From the NCBI RefSeq assembly GCF_003951315.1, contig NZ_QLJH01000020.1, positions 9,656-73,655 on the forward strand: a stretch of 64,000 nt of DNA, in the 5' to 3' direction. The notes under the pieces are model-generated. The model worked only from the letters and a program-made list of their open reading frames with translations, ran no database searches and was not told where the DNA came from. Shown here in pieces: positions 7,127 through 16,178 of this stretch. The translations under genes were made by a program, and so were the position numbers. Positions within the stretch are counted from its first letter, which is position 1; the number at the start of each line of letters is the position of its first letter. The DNA comes from Sphingomonas sp. S-NIH.Pt15_0812. GTDB lineage: Bacteria > Pseudomonadota > Alphaproteobacteria > Sphingomonadales > Sphingomonadaceae.

Positions 7127-9213
7127 GCCGGGATCTCCGCCAGGCCGGTGTTGCGATGCGTCAGCTCCAGCGGACGCGGCGTTGGATCAGCCGCATCGAT
7201 CGCTGCGTGCCAGCGATGCTCGGTCGCGGTAACTTCGGCCGCGGAGATGGTACGGTCGCTGTCACGCACGAAGCTGCGCAGGATGAGCGCCGAGACGACC
7301 GCCTGCATCGAGAGGCCGGCCAGCCACCACATATGCCAGACGAGGCCGAACGCGGCCGCCGTCGCACCGATACCGATCATCAGCCCGGTGATGCTGTTCT
7401 TGGGCACGGTGATCGCACCGTAATGGGCGTGGCGCTCGTAATACCCATCCTTGCGCTTGCCATCATAGAATGGATCGCGCCCCCCGACATGCGGTATGAC
7501 GGCGAAGTTGTATTCCGGAGGAGGTGCCGAGGTCGACCATTCAAGCCCGCGACCATCCCAGGGATCGCCGGCGAACACCCGGTTCTGATCGCGTTCGCGG
7601 ATGCTGACGACCAGCTGGATCACCAACGATGCCAGCGCCGCGAGCAGGATCAGCGCGCCAAAGCCGGCGACGTAGAGCCAGGGACGGAATTCGGGCTGGA
7701 AGATCTCGTGCGTCCGCCGTGCCATTCCGCTGGCACCCAGCACGTAAAGCGGCATGAAGGCGAGATAGAAGCCTGCAACCCAGCATCCGAAGGATACCCG
7801 GCCCCAGCGCTCGTTCAGGCGGAACCCGAAGGCCTTGGGGAACCAGTAGGTATACCCTGCGAGCATACCGTAGAGCAGACCCGGGATCAACATGTTGTGG
7901 AAGTGCGCGACCAGGAACAGCGTGTTGTGGAACACATAGTCGAGCGGCGGGATCGCCAGGATGATCCCGGTGAAGCCGCCGATGACGAAGGTGATCATGA
8001 ACGCCAGCGAGTAGAGCATCGGCACGGCAAAGCGCACCTCGCCGCGGAACATGGTCCAGATCCAGTCATAGATCTTGACCCCGGTCGGCACCCCGATCGT
8101 CATCGTCGCGATGCCGAACACCGCGTTGATGTTCGCGGACTGCCCCATGGTGAAGAAGTGGTGCACCCAGACGGTGAAGCTCAGCACCGCGATCGCCATC
8201 GTCGCCAGCACCAGGGAGACGTAGCCGTACAGCTCCTTCGACGAGTAGGTCGAGACGACCTCGGAATAGACCCCGAAGGCGGGCAGGATCAGGATGTAGA
8301 CCTCGGGGTGACCGAACAGCCAGAACAGGTTGGCGTAGTTCATCATGTTGCCGCCGAGATCGTTCGTGAAGAAGTGAAACCCGAGATAGCGGTCGAGTGC
8401 GAGGAGCGCGGTCGCGACGGTGAGTGCCGGCATCGCGAACAGCATCAGGATGCTGGTGCACAGGCTCGTCCAGCAGAACAGCGGCATCCGCATGTACGTC
8501 ATGCCGGGCGCGCGGAACTTGAAGATGGTGCAGGCGATGTTGATCGCCGCCAATGTCGAGCCGATCGAGCCGAGCGTCACCGCCCATATCCAATAGTCGG
8601 GGCCGACGTCCGGGCTGAAGGCGAGACCGGTGTAAGGTGGGTAGCCGCTCCACCCGCCGGTCGAGAACTTTCCGATGACTAGGCTGATCATCATCAGGAT
8701 CGCGCCGCCCCCGGTCAGCGAAAGCGCCACCGAGTTGGCCCAGGGGAACGCCATGTCGCGCGCGCCGATCTGGAGCGGCATGACATAGTTGATGATGCCG
8801 GTGAGGAAGGGCATCGCCATGAAGAAGATCATGATCGAGCCGTGGGTGGAGAATAGCTGCGAGAAGTGGTCGGACGACAGGAAGCCCGGATTGCCGACCG
8901 CCGCAGCCTGTTGCATCCGCATCAGCACCGCTTCGATCAACGCCCGTGACAGCATCACCAGCGCGATGACGACGTACATGATGCCGATCTTCTTATGATC
9001 GAGACTGGTCAGCCATTCGAGCAGCGTGCTCCAGCGCCGATACCGGGTCAGCAGTGTGACGGTGACGACGAAGCCGATGATGACGAGCGATGCGGCACCG
9101 GCGCCGATGATCTCGCTGGCGGTGGGGTTCTCCCAGGCGCGTACGAACGGCAGATCGTGCCAGGTGAAGCGGCCGAGGACTTCGGGCCAGATCGGAGGGT
9201 GAGCAGCTTGCAC
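7123..9213 (-). CDS. cyoB: Cytochrome bo3 ubiquinol oxidase subunit I
   Basis: The catalytic subunit, 696 residues from the GTG at 9213. Haem-copper ligands and landmarks are present: STHGSIMIFFMAMPF (low-spin haem His), FGHPEVYILILPAFG (Cu-B His with the cross-linked Tyr), the HHFFTMG pair, and FLVAHFHNMLIPG (haem His residues). There are at least 14 hydrophobic segments. It oxidises ubiquinol and reduces oxygen to water while pumping protons. An upstream GTG at 9273 is also open but would overlap cyoA by 56 bases; the GTG at 9213, 4 bases after the cyoA stop, gives the normal compact spacing. Neither start has a strong ribosome-binding site. Confidence 0.94.
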   Translation of the reverse strand: MQAAHPPIWPEVLGRFTWHDLPFVRAWENPTASEIIGAGAASLVIIGFVVTVTLLTRYRRWSTLLEWLTSLDHKKIGIMYVVIALVMLSRALIEAVLMRMQQAAAVGNPGFLSSDHFSQLFSTHGSIMIFFMAMPFLTGIINYVMPLQIGARDMAFPWANSVALSLTGGGAILMMISLVIGKFSTGGWSGYPPYTGLAFSPDVGPDYWIWAVTLGSIGSTLAAINIACTIFKFRAPGMTYMRMPLFCWTSLCTSILMLFAMPALTVATALLALDRYLGFHFFTNDLGGNMMNYANLFWLFGHPEVYILILPAFGVYSEVVSTYSSKELYGYVSLVLATMAIAVLSFTVWVHHFFTMGQSANINAVFGIATMTIGVPTGVKIYDWIWTMFRGEVRFAVPMLYSLAFMITFVIGGFTGIILAIPPLDYVFHNTLFLVAHFHNMLIPGLLYGMLAGYTYWFPKAFGFRLNERWGRVSFGCWVAGFYLAFMPLYVLGASGMARRTHEIFQPEFRPWLYVAGFGALILLAALASLVIQLVVSIRERDQNRVFAGDPWDGRGLEWSTSAPPPEYNFAVIPHVGGRDPFYDGKRKDGYYERHAHYGAITVPKNSITGLMIGIGATAAAFGLVWHMWWLAGLSMQAVVSALILRSFVRDSDRTISAAEVTATEHRWHAAIDAADPTPRPLELTHRNTGLAEIPA

Positions 9214-9217
9214 GGGC

Positions 9218-10099
9218 TCAGTGCGCCTTTCGTGTGGCGGGATGTTGACCGGAATGGGGGTGCGAAGCTCCACCCGTCGCGGTCACGACATAGTTGAAGA
9301 AGTTGCCTGGGACGCGAGAGTATGTCTCGGGCCCGGTGGTGTCACGGCGCGAAAGCCTCGCCCAGGTGGCGGCATCGAGCGCCTTGGTCCCCTGCCGGGC
9401 GTGGGCGATCCACGCCGCGTAGGCATCCGGGGTCATGCTCACTATGGGGAATTTCTGATGAGCGAACTTGCCGCCGTTGAACTGGACGTTCTCGCCGAGA
9501 TAGCGCCCGGGATGATCGGCTGCGAAGTTCAGCCGCGTCCGCATCCCCGCCATCGCATAGATCTGGCCGGCGAGCTGCGGTAGCAGGAGCGACTGCATCA
9601 CCGTGCCGCTGGTCAGCTCGACTGCCACCGGGCGTCCCGCCGGGATTGCAAGCTGGTTCACCGTCGCAACGCCCTGATCGGGATAGATGAACACCCACTT
9701 CCAATCGAGCGCGATCGCCTGGACGCGAACCGGCGCCCCTCGTCCGGTCAGCCGGGTATAGGGATCATCCTTCTGCGTCGCTGGCCAGAGCAGGAAGGCG
9801 AGCAGGATGACGATGCCGATCGGCGGTATCCAGATGAAGCCTTCGAGTGGCCAGGAGAAAGCCCATTTCGGTCGATAGGCGTCCTTGGCGTTGGAATGCC
9901 GATAATGCCAGGCGATCAAGGGCACGAGGATGACCACCGGGACCCAGACGAACAGCAGGATACCTGATACGACCAGCAGCAGGTGCCGTTCGTGACTGGC
10001 AACCGGCCCCTGCGCGTTGAGGATGCCGTGGTCGAGTGCCGCGCAGCCCGACAACACCGACAAGGCGAGGATGGCGAATCCCAGTCGGGCGAACCTCAT
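9218..10099 (-). CDS. cyoA: Cytochrome bo3 ubiquinol oxidase subunit II (lipoprotein)
   Basis: A 293-residue protein starting MRFARLGFAILAL with lipobox LSGC, so the mature N terminus is a lipidated Cys. Two membrane helices follow (about residues 40-62 and 82-105), then a periplasmic cupredoxin-like domain (WKWVFIYPDQGVATVNQLAIP, MQSLLLPQLAGQIYAMAGM). It lacks the Cu-A ligands, as expected for a quinol oxidase. It heads the operon cyoABCD-DUF421; an upstream in-frame ATG (10159) would bury the signal peptide and is rejected. Confidence 0.92.
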   Translation of the reverse strand: MRFARLGFAILALSVLSGCAALDHGILNAQGPVASHERHLLLVVSGILLFVWVPVVILVPLIAWHYRHSNAKDAYRPKWAFSWPLEGFIWIPPIGIVILLAFLLWPATQKDDPYTRLTGRGAPVRVQAIALDWKWVFIYPDQGVATVNQLAIPAGRPVAVELTSGTVMQSLLLPQLAGQIYAMAGMRTRLNFAADHPGRYLGENVQFNGGKFAHQKFPIVSMTPDAYAAWIAHARQGTKALDAATWARLSRRDTTGPETYSRVPGNFFNYVVTATGGASHPHSGQHPATRKAH

Positions 10100-10553
10100 C
10101 GTAAGCGGCGGATCGTGGCGCGTCGGTGTTCCCGATCGTTGCGTGAATAGTACAGCCACAAAGTCCCTTCGACATCGACCGGCGACGCCCGAAACGCGCA
10201 GCCTCGCGAGTCATCGACGTCCGCTGACGCCGCGATCCGCGGCGTCTTCCATCACGCTATGACGCGAGTTGAATCGAGTGAAAAGGCTACTTGGCGGATC
10301 CTCTTGGGCCGCCTCGGCTTAAGCTTTATTGTACCGGCGCGCCCCAAACGGCTCTTTTCTGAAAAAGTCAGCGCAGCCAACTAACGTCGGCCATGCCCAC
10401 CCACTCATTCGAAAGCGCCCATAGCGGAGATGCCCGACCGACCCGCATCGCGTGATTAAACCGGTGTCGCGAGATGAACTAACGGCAGAAAGAGGGAAGC
10501 ACTAAGGAAGCCTCGAATGACCGCATATGGGTCACATTTCTTGGTCGACTTAA
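10100..10553. promoter_or_regulatory. Non-coding region upstream of cyoA with a perfect 8-bp inverted repeat
   Basis: A 454-base gap holding no convincing gene. It must contain the cyo promoter. GACGCCGC (10226-10233) and GCGGCGTC (10239-10246) form a perfect inverted repeat with a 5-base loop, 127 bases upstream of the cyoA start. No T-run follows on either strand, so it reads better as a regulator site or mRNA structure than as a terminator. Confidence 0.35.
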
Positions 10554-11309
10554 TCAGGTCGCATGCGCGATCGGGATGCGGTAAATCGCCTCTGCGTCGC
10601 CACCAAGCGCACGGCACAACTCAAGTCCAGACCGCAGCAATCGCAACGCGACTTCCGCCCCGCGGCGCTCTGTCAGACGTGCTTCGGGGCCTGCAAGGCT
10701 GAGTGCCCCGACGAGCCGGTTGCCATGGCCAATTATCGGCACAGACGACGAGGCAACGTGCGGCGTCGTGGCGCCGGCGGTATAGATGGGAAGTGGAGGC
10801 AGATCAGGATTGGTATCTGGCCAGTCGGCGAACAGTCGCAGCAACTGCGCAGAGCCGGCCTGATCCATCGGTCGCTGCGTACCCGGGGCAACGTCGAGCC
10901 GCAGGCTGTTGGACGAATTCACGCGAAACAGGCAAAGACGCACGTCGCCGTGACGAACATAGAAGGTGGCGGTTTCCTGCGTCTCTGCCGCAAGCTTGGC
11001 GAGCACCGGCATGACATGCTGCTCGAGGTCGGTACTCTCCTGATAGATGGTTCCAAGGCGCACCACGCCGCTGCCGAGCTGGTAGCGGCCGTCGTGCAGG
11101 CGCACGAGGAGGTTGTAGCGTTCCAGCGAAATCGCGAGCCGCATGATCGTGCTTTTGACCAAGCCCGTGCGCTCCGCGAGTTCGGCCAGGCTCAAGGCCT
11201 TGTCGCCGGTGCGGAAACAGGTGAGCAGCTCGAGCGCCCGTTCCGCCGCGGCAACGCCTTCCAGCGCGGGTCTGTCCTTGATACCCCGGTCTCTGATGAT
11301 CGTCGCCAT
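10554..11309 (-). CDS. IclR-family transcriptional regulator
   Basis: A 251-residue protein with an N-terminal winged HTH (ERALELLTCF...LSLAELAERTGLVKSTIMRLAISLERYNLL, about residues 21-75) and a C-terminal effector-binding domain (LEQHVMPVLAKLAAETQETATFYVR ... SSVPIIGHGNRLVGALSLAG). IclR proteins bind small acids and control neighbouring catabolic genes. The start MATIIRD is preceded by GGAGAAGG; a longer version would begin at the TGATG overlap with the upstream aldolase stop. It is last in the TonB receptor - aldolase - IclR run and probably controls the divergent genes from the 14967-15124 region. Confidence 0.88.
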   Translation of the reverse strand: MATIIRDRGIKDRPALEGVAAAERALELLTCFRTGDKALSLAELAERTGLVKSTIMRLAISLERYNLLVRLHDGRYQLGSGVVRLGTIYQESTDLEQHVMPVLAKLAAETQETATFYVRHGDVRLCLFRVNSSNSLRLDVAPGTQRPMDQAGSAQLLRLFADWPDTNPDLPPLPIYTAGATTPHVASSSVPIIGHGNRLVGALSLAGPEARLTERRGAEVALRLLRSGLELCRALGGDAEAIYRIPIAHAT

Positions 11310-11356
11310 GCTGATCCCTTCTCCGCCCCGATAGCGGGACGGAGCGGGGTCTGTCA

Positions 11357-12031
11357 TCACACGCCTTCACATCCCAGCCGCTTCAAGGTTTCATCGACCC
11401 AGGCGCGCGGGTTCTCGCCACGATGGATCTTCTCCATCTGCGCGGTTTCCGCCGCATGCTTGGCCGACGCCGCGGCAAGGACCAGGGGGGCCTCGTCGAT
11501 GGCGACGGTGACGATGCCATCGTCGTCGCCGAGCAGCAGATCGCCAGGATGGATCACCATACCGTCGATTGCGATCGGGACGTTCACCTCACCAGGACCA
11601 TCCTTGTAGGGCCCGCGATGCGTCACCCCGGCCGCGAAGACGGGAAAGCGGCCCGCGCGGATCGCCGCAACGTCCCGGATCGCACCGAAGATGACAATGC
11701 CGGCGAGACCGCGGCTTTCCGCATGAGCCACCATCAACTCGCCGATCAGGGCGTTGGTGAGGTCACCACCGGCATCGACCACGACGATGTCGCCCGGCTG
11801 AGCGATATCGAGCGCCTTGTGGAGCATCAGATTGTCCCCTGGTCTTGCCTTGACCGTTACGGCAGGGCCGGCGAGTACACCGCCACCGTGCATCGGCCGG
11901 AGCGCCGCCCCGCCCGCCGTCATGCGGCTCATGGCATCGCTGACGTTGGCGACGGGTAATGCGGCAAATTGCCGGACGAGTTCCGGGTCGATGCGGCGGG
12001 GCAGGGGAAGGACACGAAAGCCAATCGTCAT
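11357..12031 (-). CDS. RraA-family protein, probable 4-hydroxy-4-methyl-2-oxoglutarate-type aldolase
   Basis: A 224-residue protein with the RraA/HMG-aldolase fold pattern: VANVSDAMSRM near the N terminus, VVDAGGDLTNALIGELMVAHA, and the G-x-R-D metal/pyruvate site in FGAIRDVAAIRAGRFPVF. Family enzymes cleave 4-hydroxy-2-oxoacids to pyruvate in aromatic catabolism (protocatechuate and gallate 4,5-cleavage); other members only bind RNase E. The catabolic context (TonB receptor, IclR, 2-hydroxyacid dehydrogenase, ACS transporter) favours an aldolase. Start MTIGFRV has AGGAG 10 bases upstream. A stem-loop separates it from the receptor gene. Confidence 0.8.
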   Translation of the reverse strand: MTIGFRVLPLPRRIDPELVRQFAALPVANVSDAMSRMTAGGAALRPMHGGGVLAGPAVTVKARPGDNLMLHKALDIAQPGDIVVVDAGGDLTNALIGELMVAHAESRGLAGIVIFGAIRDVAAIRAGRFPVFAAGVTHRGPYKDGPGEVNVPIAIDGMVIHPGDLLLGDDDGIVTVAIDEAPLVLAAASAKHAAETAQMEKIHRGENPRAWVDETLKRLGCEGV

Positions 12032-12050
12032 GACGTAAAGCTCCTGCCGA

Positions 12051-12068
12051 CCGCACGCCCTCGTGCGG
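12051..12068 (-). other. Stem-loop between receptor and aldolase genes
   Basis: CCGCACG and CGTGCGG form a perfect 7-bp stem around a 4-base loop, lying between the receptor stop (12081) and the aldolase ribosome-binding site. It has no T-run. It may be an RNA-processing or attenuation element that lets the two genes be expressed at different levels. Confidence 0.4.
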
Positions 12069-12080
12069 CCGGGATCGGGA

Positions 12081-14966
12081 TCAAAAGTTGAAGCGGAAGC
12101 CGACGCGGAACAGGCGCCCGGTGGTGTCGTAGAGGCCGGTATTGGTCGCGAGCGCGATGGTGCCGTCACCGGGCGCAGCGGGCGGATCGGTGTCGAGGAC
12201 ATTGCGGACGTTCAGATAGAATTCGGCGCCTCGGATGCCGACATCCTCCAGCTTGTAGCCGATCTGAAGATCCCAATAGGCCTGAGCTTGGATGTTCTGC
12301 AGGTCTATCGCTGCCGGACCGCGGGTCACGTCGTAACGGCCACCGCCGATGAAGCGAACCTGATTGAACAGGTTGAAATTGCCCTTGTAGAAGTCCGCCT
12401 GTGCGTTGAACCGCCAGTGCGGATTGGCGCTGATGCCGACCTCGCCTGCGCGGTCGATCGCGGCGGAACCCGGCGTGGTCGACGAAAGCTTGCCGACATA
12501 TGATACGACGGTGCGCAGGTTCAGCGTCGCATCGGTTTCCATCATCGAGGACAACGGCACGCGGTAGCTGGCCTCGACGTCGACGCCGTTGGTTTCCAGT
12601 TCGGACAGGTTGATCGGAAAGGCGGTGAGGCTGAGCAGGTTGCCGCCGGCGTCGCGCTGCACGAGGCTGCAGGCAAGCTGGTTGCCGGTAAAGCATTGGT
12701 CCACCGTCTGCTGCGGCGTCAGCGTGCCGATCGCGTCCTTGATCTTGATGTCGTAATAATCGACCGACAGGTTGAAACCGGGGATCATCGGTGGCTGGAG
12801 CACCGCGCCCAGCGTCAGCGTGTCCGCCTTTTCGGGCTGAAGTTGTGCGTTACCGCCGGTGGTGACGAAGATGCCGGACAGGCGGATGTTGTTCTTGAAC
12901 GGATCGACGATCGTGGCTGATTGGGTGCGGCCGCTCGTGAAGAGTTCGGACAGATTGGGTGCCCGGATATCGCGCGAACGGGTGCCGCGCAGGCGCAGCG
13001 CATCGAACGCCGTCCAGCTCAGGCCTGCTTTCCAGGTCGTCACACCACCGCTGGTCGAGTAGTCGGTGTAGCGAACCGCTCCGTTGAAATCGATCGACTT
13101 GGCAAAGGGCAGGTTGTGCAGCAGCGGGACGACGGTTTCGACATAGCCTTCGCGCACGTCGTACTTGCCGGACCAGGGCTGCGGATTGGCGAACAGGAAG
13201 GCACCGGCGCGTGACAGCGCGTCGACCGCCAGCTCGGCCGTCTCCTTGCGATATTCACCGCCAGTGGCGAACGAGATTGGACCCGCCCAGCCTTGAAACA
13301 ATGTGCCCGATACGTTGAATGCGGCGACATCCTCGGTGAAGACCGAGTCTGTGCGGCTGGTGCCACGCGTATAGGCCAACGCCGCTGCCGATGGAGACCC
13401 TTGGCCGAACACGTTGAACGGTGCGCAGCCATCGTTCGCATTGGTCAGCGTCGATCGACAGACGATCTGGCCGCTTGCCGGATTGACCACCGAATCAGCG
13501 GCGCGGGTGAAGTTGGCCGTGATCTCGTTGTTCAGCACATCGGTGCGCTGATTGGTGCGGCCATGCTGGTAATAGCCGTTGATCTTCAGCCCGCCGACTT
13601 TCGCATTGAAGCCGCCGACGAACCGGCGCGTGTCGGTGGTAACAGCGACATCGGTCAGGCCGCCTTCGACCGACCAGCGCAACATCGTCAGACTGGTTAC
13701 GGACGGATTGGCGCCAAGCAACGCGCGGATTTGCTGCGGCAGATAGGCATTGTCGCGACGGATGGTGATTGGGTTCTGCACCTGGTGGCGATTGGTCGAG
13801 GTCGAATAGCGCGTGTCGGTCCAGCCATATGACGCCTCGCCGAAGACAGACAGGTTCTGGGTCAGGTCATATTCGGCGCGGCCGAAGGCCGACCAGCGTT
13901 CGAGCGGGCGGTTGATCTCCTGGAATAGCTCGGTGTTGACGCCATCGCCGCCAATTTGTTGGGTGGCGGTGGAGTAGGAGCCGAAGCTGTAGGGCAGCAC
14001 TGTGCCGCCAGGGCCGAACTGCAAGCCCCGGAATAGCGCGTTCTGCGCTGCCGTGCCACCATTGCCGGTCAGCAACGTGCCACCATAGGTGCCAAGATTG
14101 CGCACGTCCTCCGCCAGGATCTGGGAGGGCCCGCCAGCCGGCCCATTGATCAGGTTGGTGCCGCGCCGGGCCCAGTCGCGCTTACCCTCCAGAATGCCGT
14201 CGTTCTTGTAATATTCAGCGCTGGCAATCAGGTGCAGGCGGTCGCCGGCGGTGCTGATGCCGCCGGTCAGGATGGCCCGCTTCTCGGCATTGTCGCCTTC
14301 GCTGGAGATGCCCGAGGATACTTCGCCCTTGAGACCTTCATATTTGGTGTCGAGCACGAAGTTGACCACGCCCGCGACCGCATCGGACCCGTAGGCAGCG
14401 GAGGCGCCGCCCGTCACGATGTCGACCCGTTGGATCAGGCCCGCGGGCAACAGGTTGACGTCGACCGTGCCGAACTGGCTCGCCGCGACGAAGCGGCGAC
14501 CGTCGAGCAGCGTCAGGGTGCGGACGGCGCCAAGGTTGCGTAGGTTGAGGAAAGATTGCCCGCCGCCCTGCGTGCCGCTGGCGCGCTGCGGACCGGAGGT
14601 CGCGGTGAGGGCGGGGAGGTTTCGGAGCGACTCAGCGAGCGTTGACGGCGCGCTTTTCACCAGCTGCTCGGAATTGATGACCGTGACGGGCGTCGGCGTG
14701 GTAAAACCGCTGCGACCGATCCGCGATCCGGTGACGACGATGTCTTTTTCCTGCTCGGGTGCCTGCTCGGGCGTCGCCGTGCTGTCCGGCGCGACTTCGG
14801 CGGTTTGGGGAGCCTGGGTCTGGACTGCCTCGGGTGCGATTTGCGCAGGCGTGCTTGGTTCAACCGCCGGTGCGGTCTGCGCAAAAGCTTCCGGCATCCA
14901 GAGACAAACGGCGCTGACGCCGACCAGCAAAAGATGACGCGTATGGGCGATGCGGCCGATGGGCAT
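12081..14966 (-). CDS. TonB-dependent outer-membrane receptor
   Basis: A 961-residue protein with a Sec signal peptide ending near AFAQ (about residue 29), a Pro/Ala/Gln-rich linker, a plug domain starting DIVVTGSRIG (about residue 75) and containing LRNLGAVRTLTLLDGRRF and GGASAAYGSDAVAGVVNFVL, then a 22-strand barrel with the RAPNLSELF and LQPEKADTLTLG blocks, ending in the aromatic FRFNF needed for Bam insertion. It imports a ligand across the outer membrane using TonB energy. AGGAG lies upstream of the ATG. It leads the catabolic operon with the RraA aldolase and IclR regulator, so the ligand is probably the pathway substrate. Confidence 0.93.
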   Translation of the reverse strand: MPIGRIAHTRHLLLVGVSAVCLWMPEAFAQTAPAVEPSTPAQIAPEAVQTQAPQTAEVAPDSTATPEQAPEQEKDIVVTGSRIGRSGFTTPTPVTVINSEQLVKSAPSTLAESLRNLPALTATSGPQRASGTQGGGQSFLNLRNLGAVRTLTLLDGRRFVAASQFGTVDVNLLPAGLIQRVDIVTGGASAAYGSDAVAGVVNFVLDTKYEGLKGEVSSGISSEGDNAEKRAILTGGISTAGDRLHLIASAEYYKNDGILEGKRDWARRGTNLINGPAGGPSQILAEDVRNLGTYGGTLLTGNGGTAAQNALFRGLQFGPGGTVLPYSFGSYSTATQQIGGDGVNTELFQEINRPLERWSAFGRAEYDLTQNLSVFGEASYGWTDTRYSTSTNRHQVQNPITIRRDNAYLPQQIRALLGANPSVTSLTMLRWSVEGGLTDVAVTTDTRRFVGGFNAKVGGLKINGYYQHGRTNQRTDVLNNEITANFTRAADSVVNPASGQIVCRSTLTNANDGCAPFNVFGQGSPSAAALAYTRGTSRTDSVFTEDVAAFNVSGTLFQGWAGPISFATGGEYRKETAELAVDALSRAGAFLFANPQPWSGKYDVREGYVETVVPLLHNLPFAKSIDFNGAVRYTDYSTSGGVTTWKAGLSWTAFDALRLRGTRSRDIRAPNLSELFTSGRTQSATIVDPFKNNIRLSGIFVTTGGNAQLQPEKADTLTLGAVLQPPMIPGFNLSVDYYDIKIKDAIGTLTPQQTVDQCFTGNQLACSLVQRDAGGNLLSLTAFPINLSELETNGVDVEASYRVPLSSMMETDATLNLRTVVSYVGKLSSTTPGSAAIDRAGEVGISANPHWRFNAQADFYKGNFNLFNQVRFIGGGRYDVTRGPAAIDLQNIQAQAYWDLQIGYKLEDVGIRGAEFYLNVRNVLDTDPPAAPGDGTIALATNTGLYDTTGRLFRVGFRFNF

Positions 14967-15124
14967 GTGCCTCTCCTGATTGTCATGCGAGCTTTGCGCC
15001 CGTCAGCAATGGCTTGTAGCGGAGGCATTATAAAACGCAACGTCGTTTCAGAATAAAGTTGCGAAGTCAGAAATGGTGATTATTGTGAGATCATGAGCGG
15101 GGAAGCCGCCAAAGGGAGAGGGAT
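14967..15124. promoter_or_regulatory. Divergent promoter region with candidate IclR operator
   Basis: Between the receptor (minus) and the 2-hydroxyacid dehydrogenase (plus). AAACG-CAACGT-CGTTT at 15033-15048 is an inverted repeat of 5-base arms around 6 bases inside the AT-richest part of the gap. IclR-family operators are often short palindromes of this TTTC/GAAA-like type; the IclR gene belongs to the same locus. Assignment as operator is inference. Confidence 0.45.
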
Positions 15125-16120
15125 GTGACCAGGCAGACAAGCGGGATGACCGCGCTGATCGTAGGGCCGCTACTGAGCGATGCCGCGATGGCGAAAGCGG
15201 CAGCGCACGACCTGACGCTCGTGCCGCTCAAGCCTTATGCGGAAGCTGGTGAAATGATCGCCGCAGCGAATTCGATCTGCGCGCAGGCAATCATCGTCCG
15301 CATGGGCGTCGTGTCGCGTGCAGTCATCGAGTCAATTCCAACGCTTCGGATCATCGCCAAGCATGGCGTCGGCGTGGACGGTATCGACCGGGACGCGGCA
15401 TCGTCGCGAGGCATTCCGGTCGTGGTGGCGGGCGGTGCCAATGCGCAGTCGGTCGCCGAGCAGGCGCTTGCTCTATTGATGAGCGTCGCCCGATCGACCG
15501 CGTGGTTGGATCGACGGGTCCGGGCCGGTCATTGGGACAAGCCAACCTATGCCGGCATGGAAATCACCGGCAAGACCGTTGGTCTGGTCGGACTGGGGGC
15601 GATCGGCCGCGCGTTCCTCCATCTGCTGGCGCCGTTCGGCGGAGCGGTTCGCATCTATGATCCATATCTCAGCGATGCGAAGCTTCCCGCCGGCACGATC
15701 CGCTGCGCCACGGTGCGCGAGCTGCTGGAGCAAAGTGACATCGTCAGTCTGCACTGCCCGCTGACCCCCGACAATCGCGGCTTTGTCGATGCTGCAGCGC
15801 TCGGCGCGATGCGTTCCGGCAGCATCCTCCTCAACACGGCACGCGGCGAACTGATCGACGAGGCGGCGCTGTACGAGGCGCTGCGTATCGGCCCGCTGGC
15901 CGGAGCCGGACTGGATACGTTCGCCAGCGAGCCACCGGCTGCCGATCATCCGTTCTGGACGCTCGACAATCTCGTCGTCAGCCCGCACGTCGGCGCCAAT
16001 ACCCGGGAGGCGCGCGTCAGGGTCGGCATGAGCGTAGTGGACCAGATCGCCAGCTATCTGACAGCCGGCACGATCCAGCCTCGCAACTTGGTGAATAGCC
16101 TGGCCGCGACGGCCGCCTGA
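15125..16120 (+). CDS. D-2-hydroxyacid dehydrogenase (phosphoglycerate dehydrogenase-like)
   Basis: A 331-residue NAD-dependent D-2-hydroxyacid dehydrogenase. The cofactor motif GLVGLGAIG lies near residues 155-163, and the three catalytic residues are visible: Arg in LLNTARGELIDE (near 240), Glu in FASEPP, and His in VVSPHVGANTREA (near 290). These enzymes interconvert 2-oxoacids and D-2-hydroxyacids. The start is GTG with GGGAGAGGG just upstream; the ATG two bases earlier is out of frame. It begins the plus-strand half of the locus, followed by an MFS transporter and a metallo-hydrolase. Confidence 0.88.
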   Translation: MTRQTSGMTALIVGPLLSDAAMAKAAAHDLTLVPLKPYAEAGEMIAAANSICAQAIIVRMGVVSRAVIESIPTLRIIAKHGVGVDGIDRDAASSRGIPVVVAGGANAQSVAEQALALLMSVARSTAWLDRRVRAGHWDKPTYAGMEITGKTVGLVGLGAIGRAFLHLLAPFGGAVRIYDPYLSDAKLPAGTIRCATVRELLEQSDIVSLHCPLTPDNRGFVDAAALGAMRSGSILLNTARGELIDEAALYEALRIGPLAGAGLDTFASEPPAADHPFWTLDNLVVSPHVGANTREARVRVGMSVVDQIASYLTAGTIQPRNLVNSLAATAA

Positions 16121-16178
16121 ACATTCTGTGACGCCAGCCCGGAAGAGGCGGCACGCAGGTCCTGGAGAGGATTTGGTG

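Noticed and set aside
7156..8682. Long plus-strand open frame antisense to cyoB
   Set aside because: Its translation is dominated by charged Arg/Asp/His/Glu residues without any fold signature and lies wholly antisense to a well-conserved oxidase subunit; it is a GC-rich shadow.
10226..10246. Perfect inverted repeat as an intrinsic terminator of the IclR gene
   Set aside because: It lies over 300 bases downstream of the IclR stop and has no T-run; it is kept only as a possible regulatory site.
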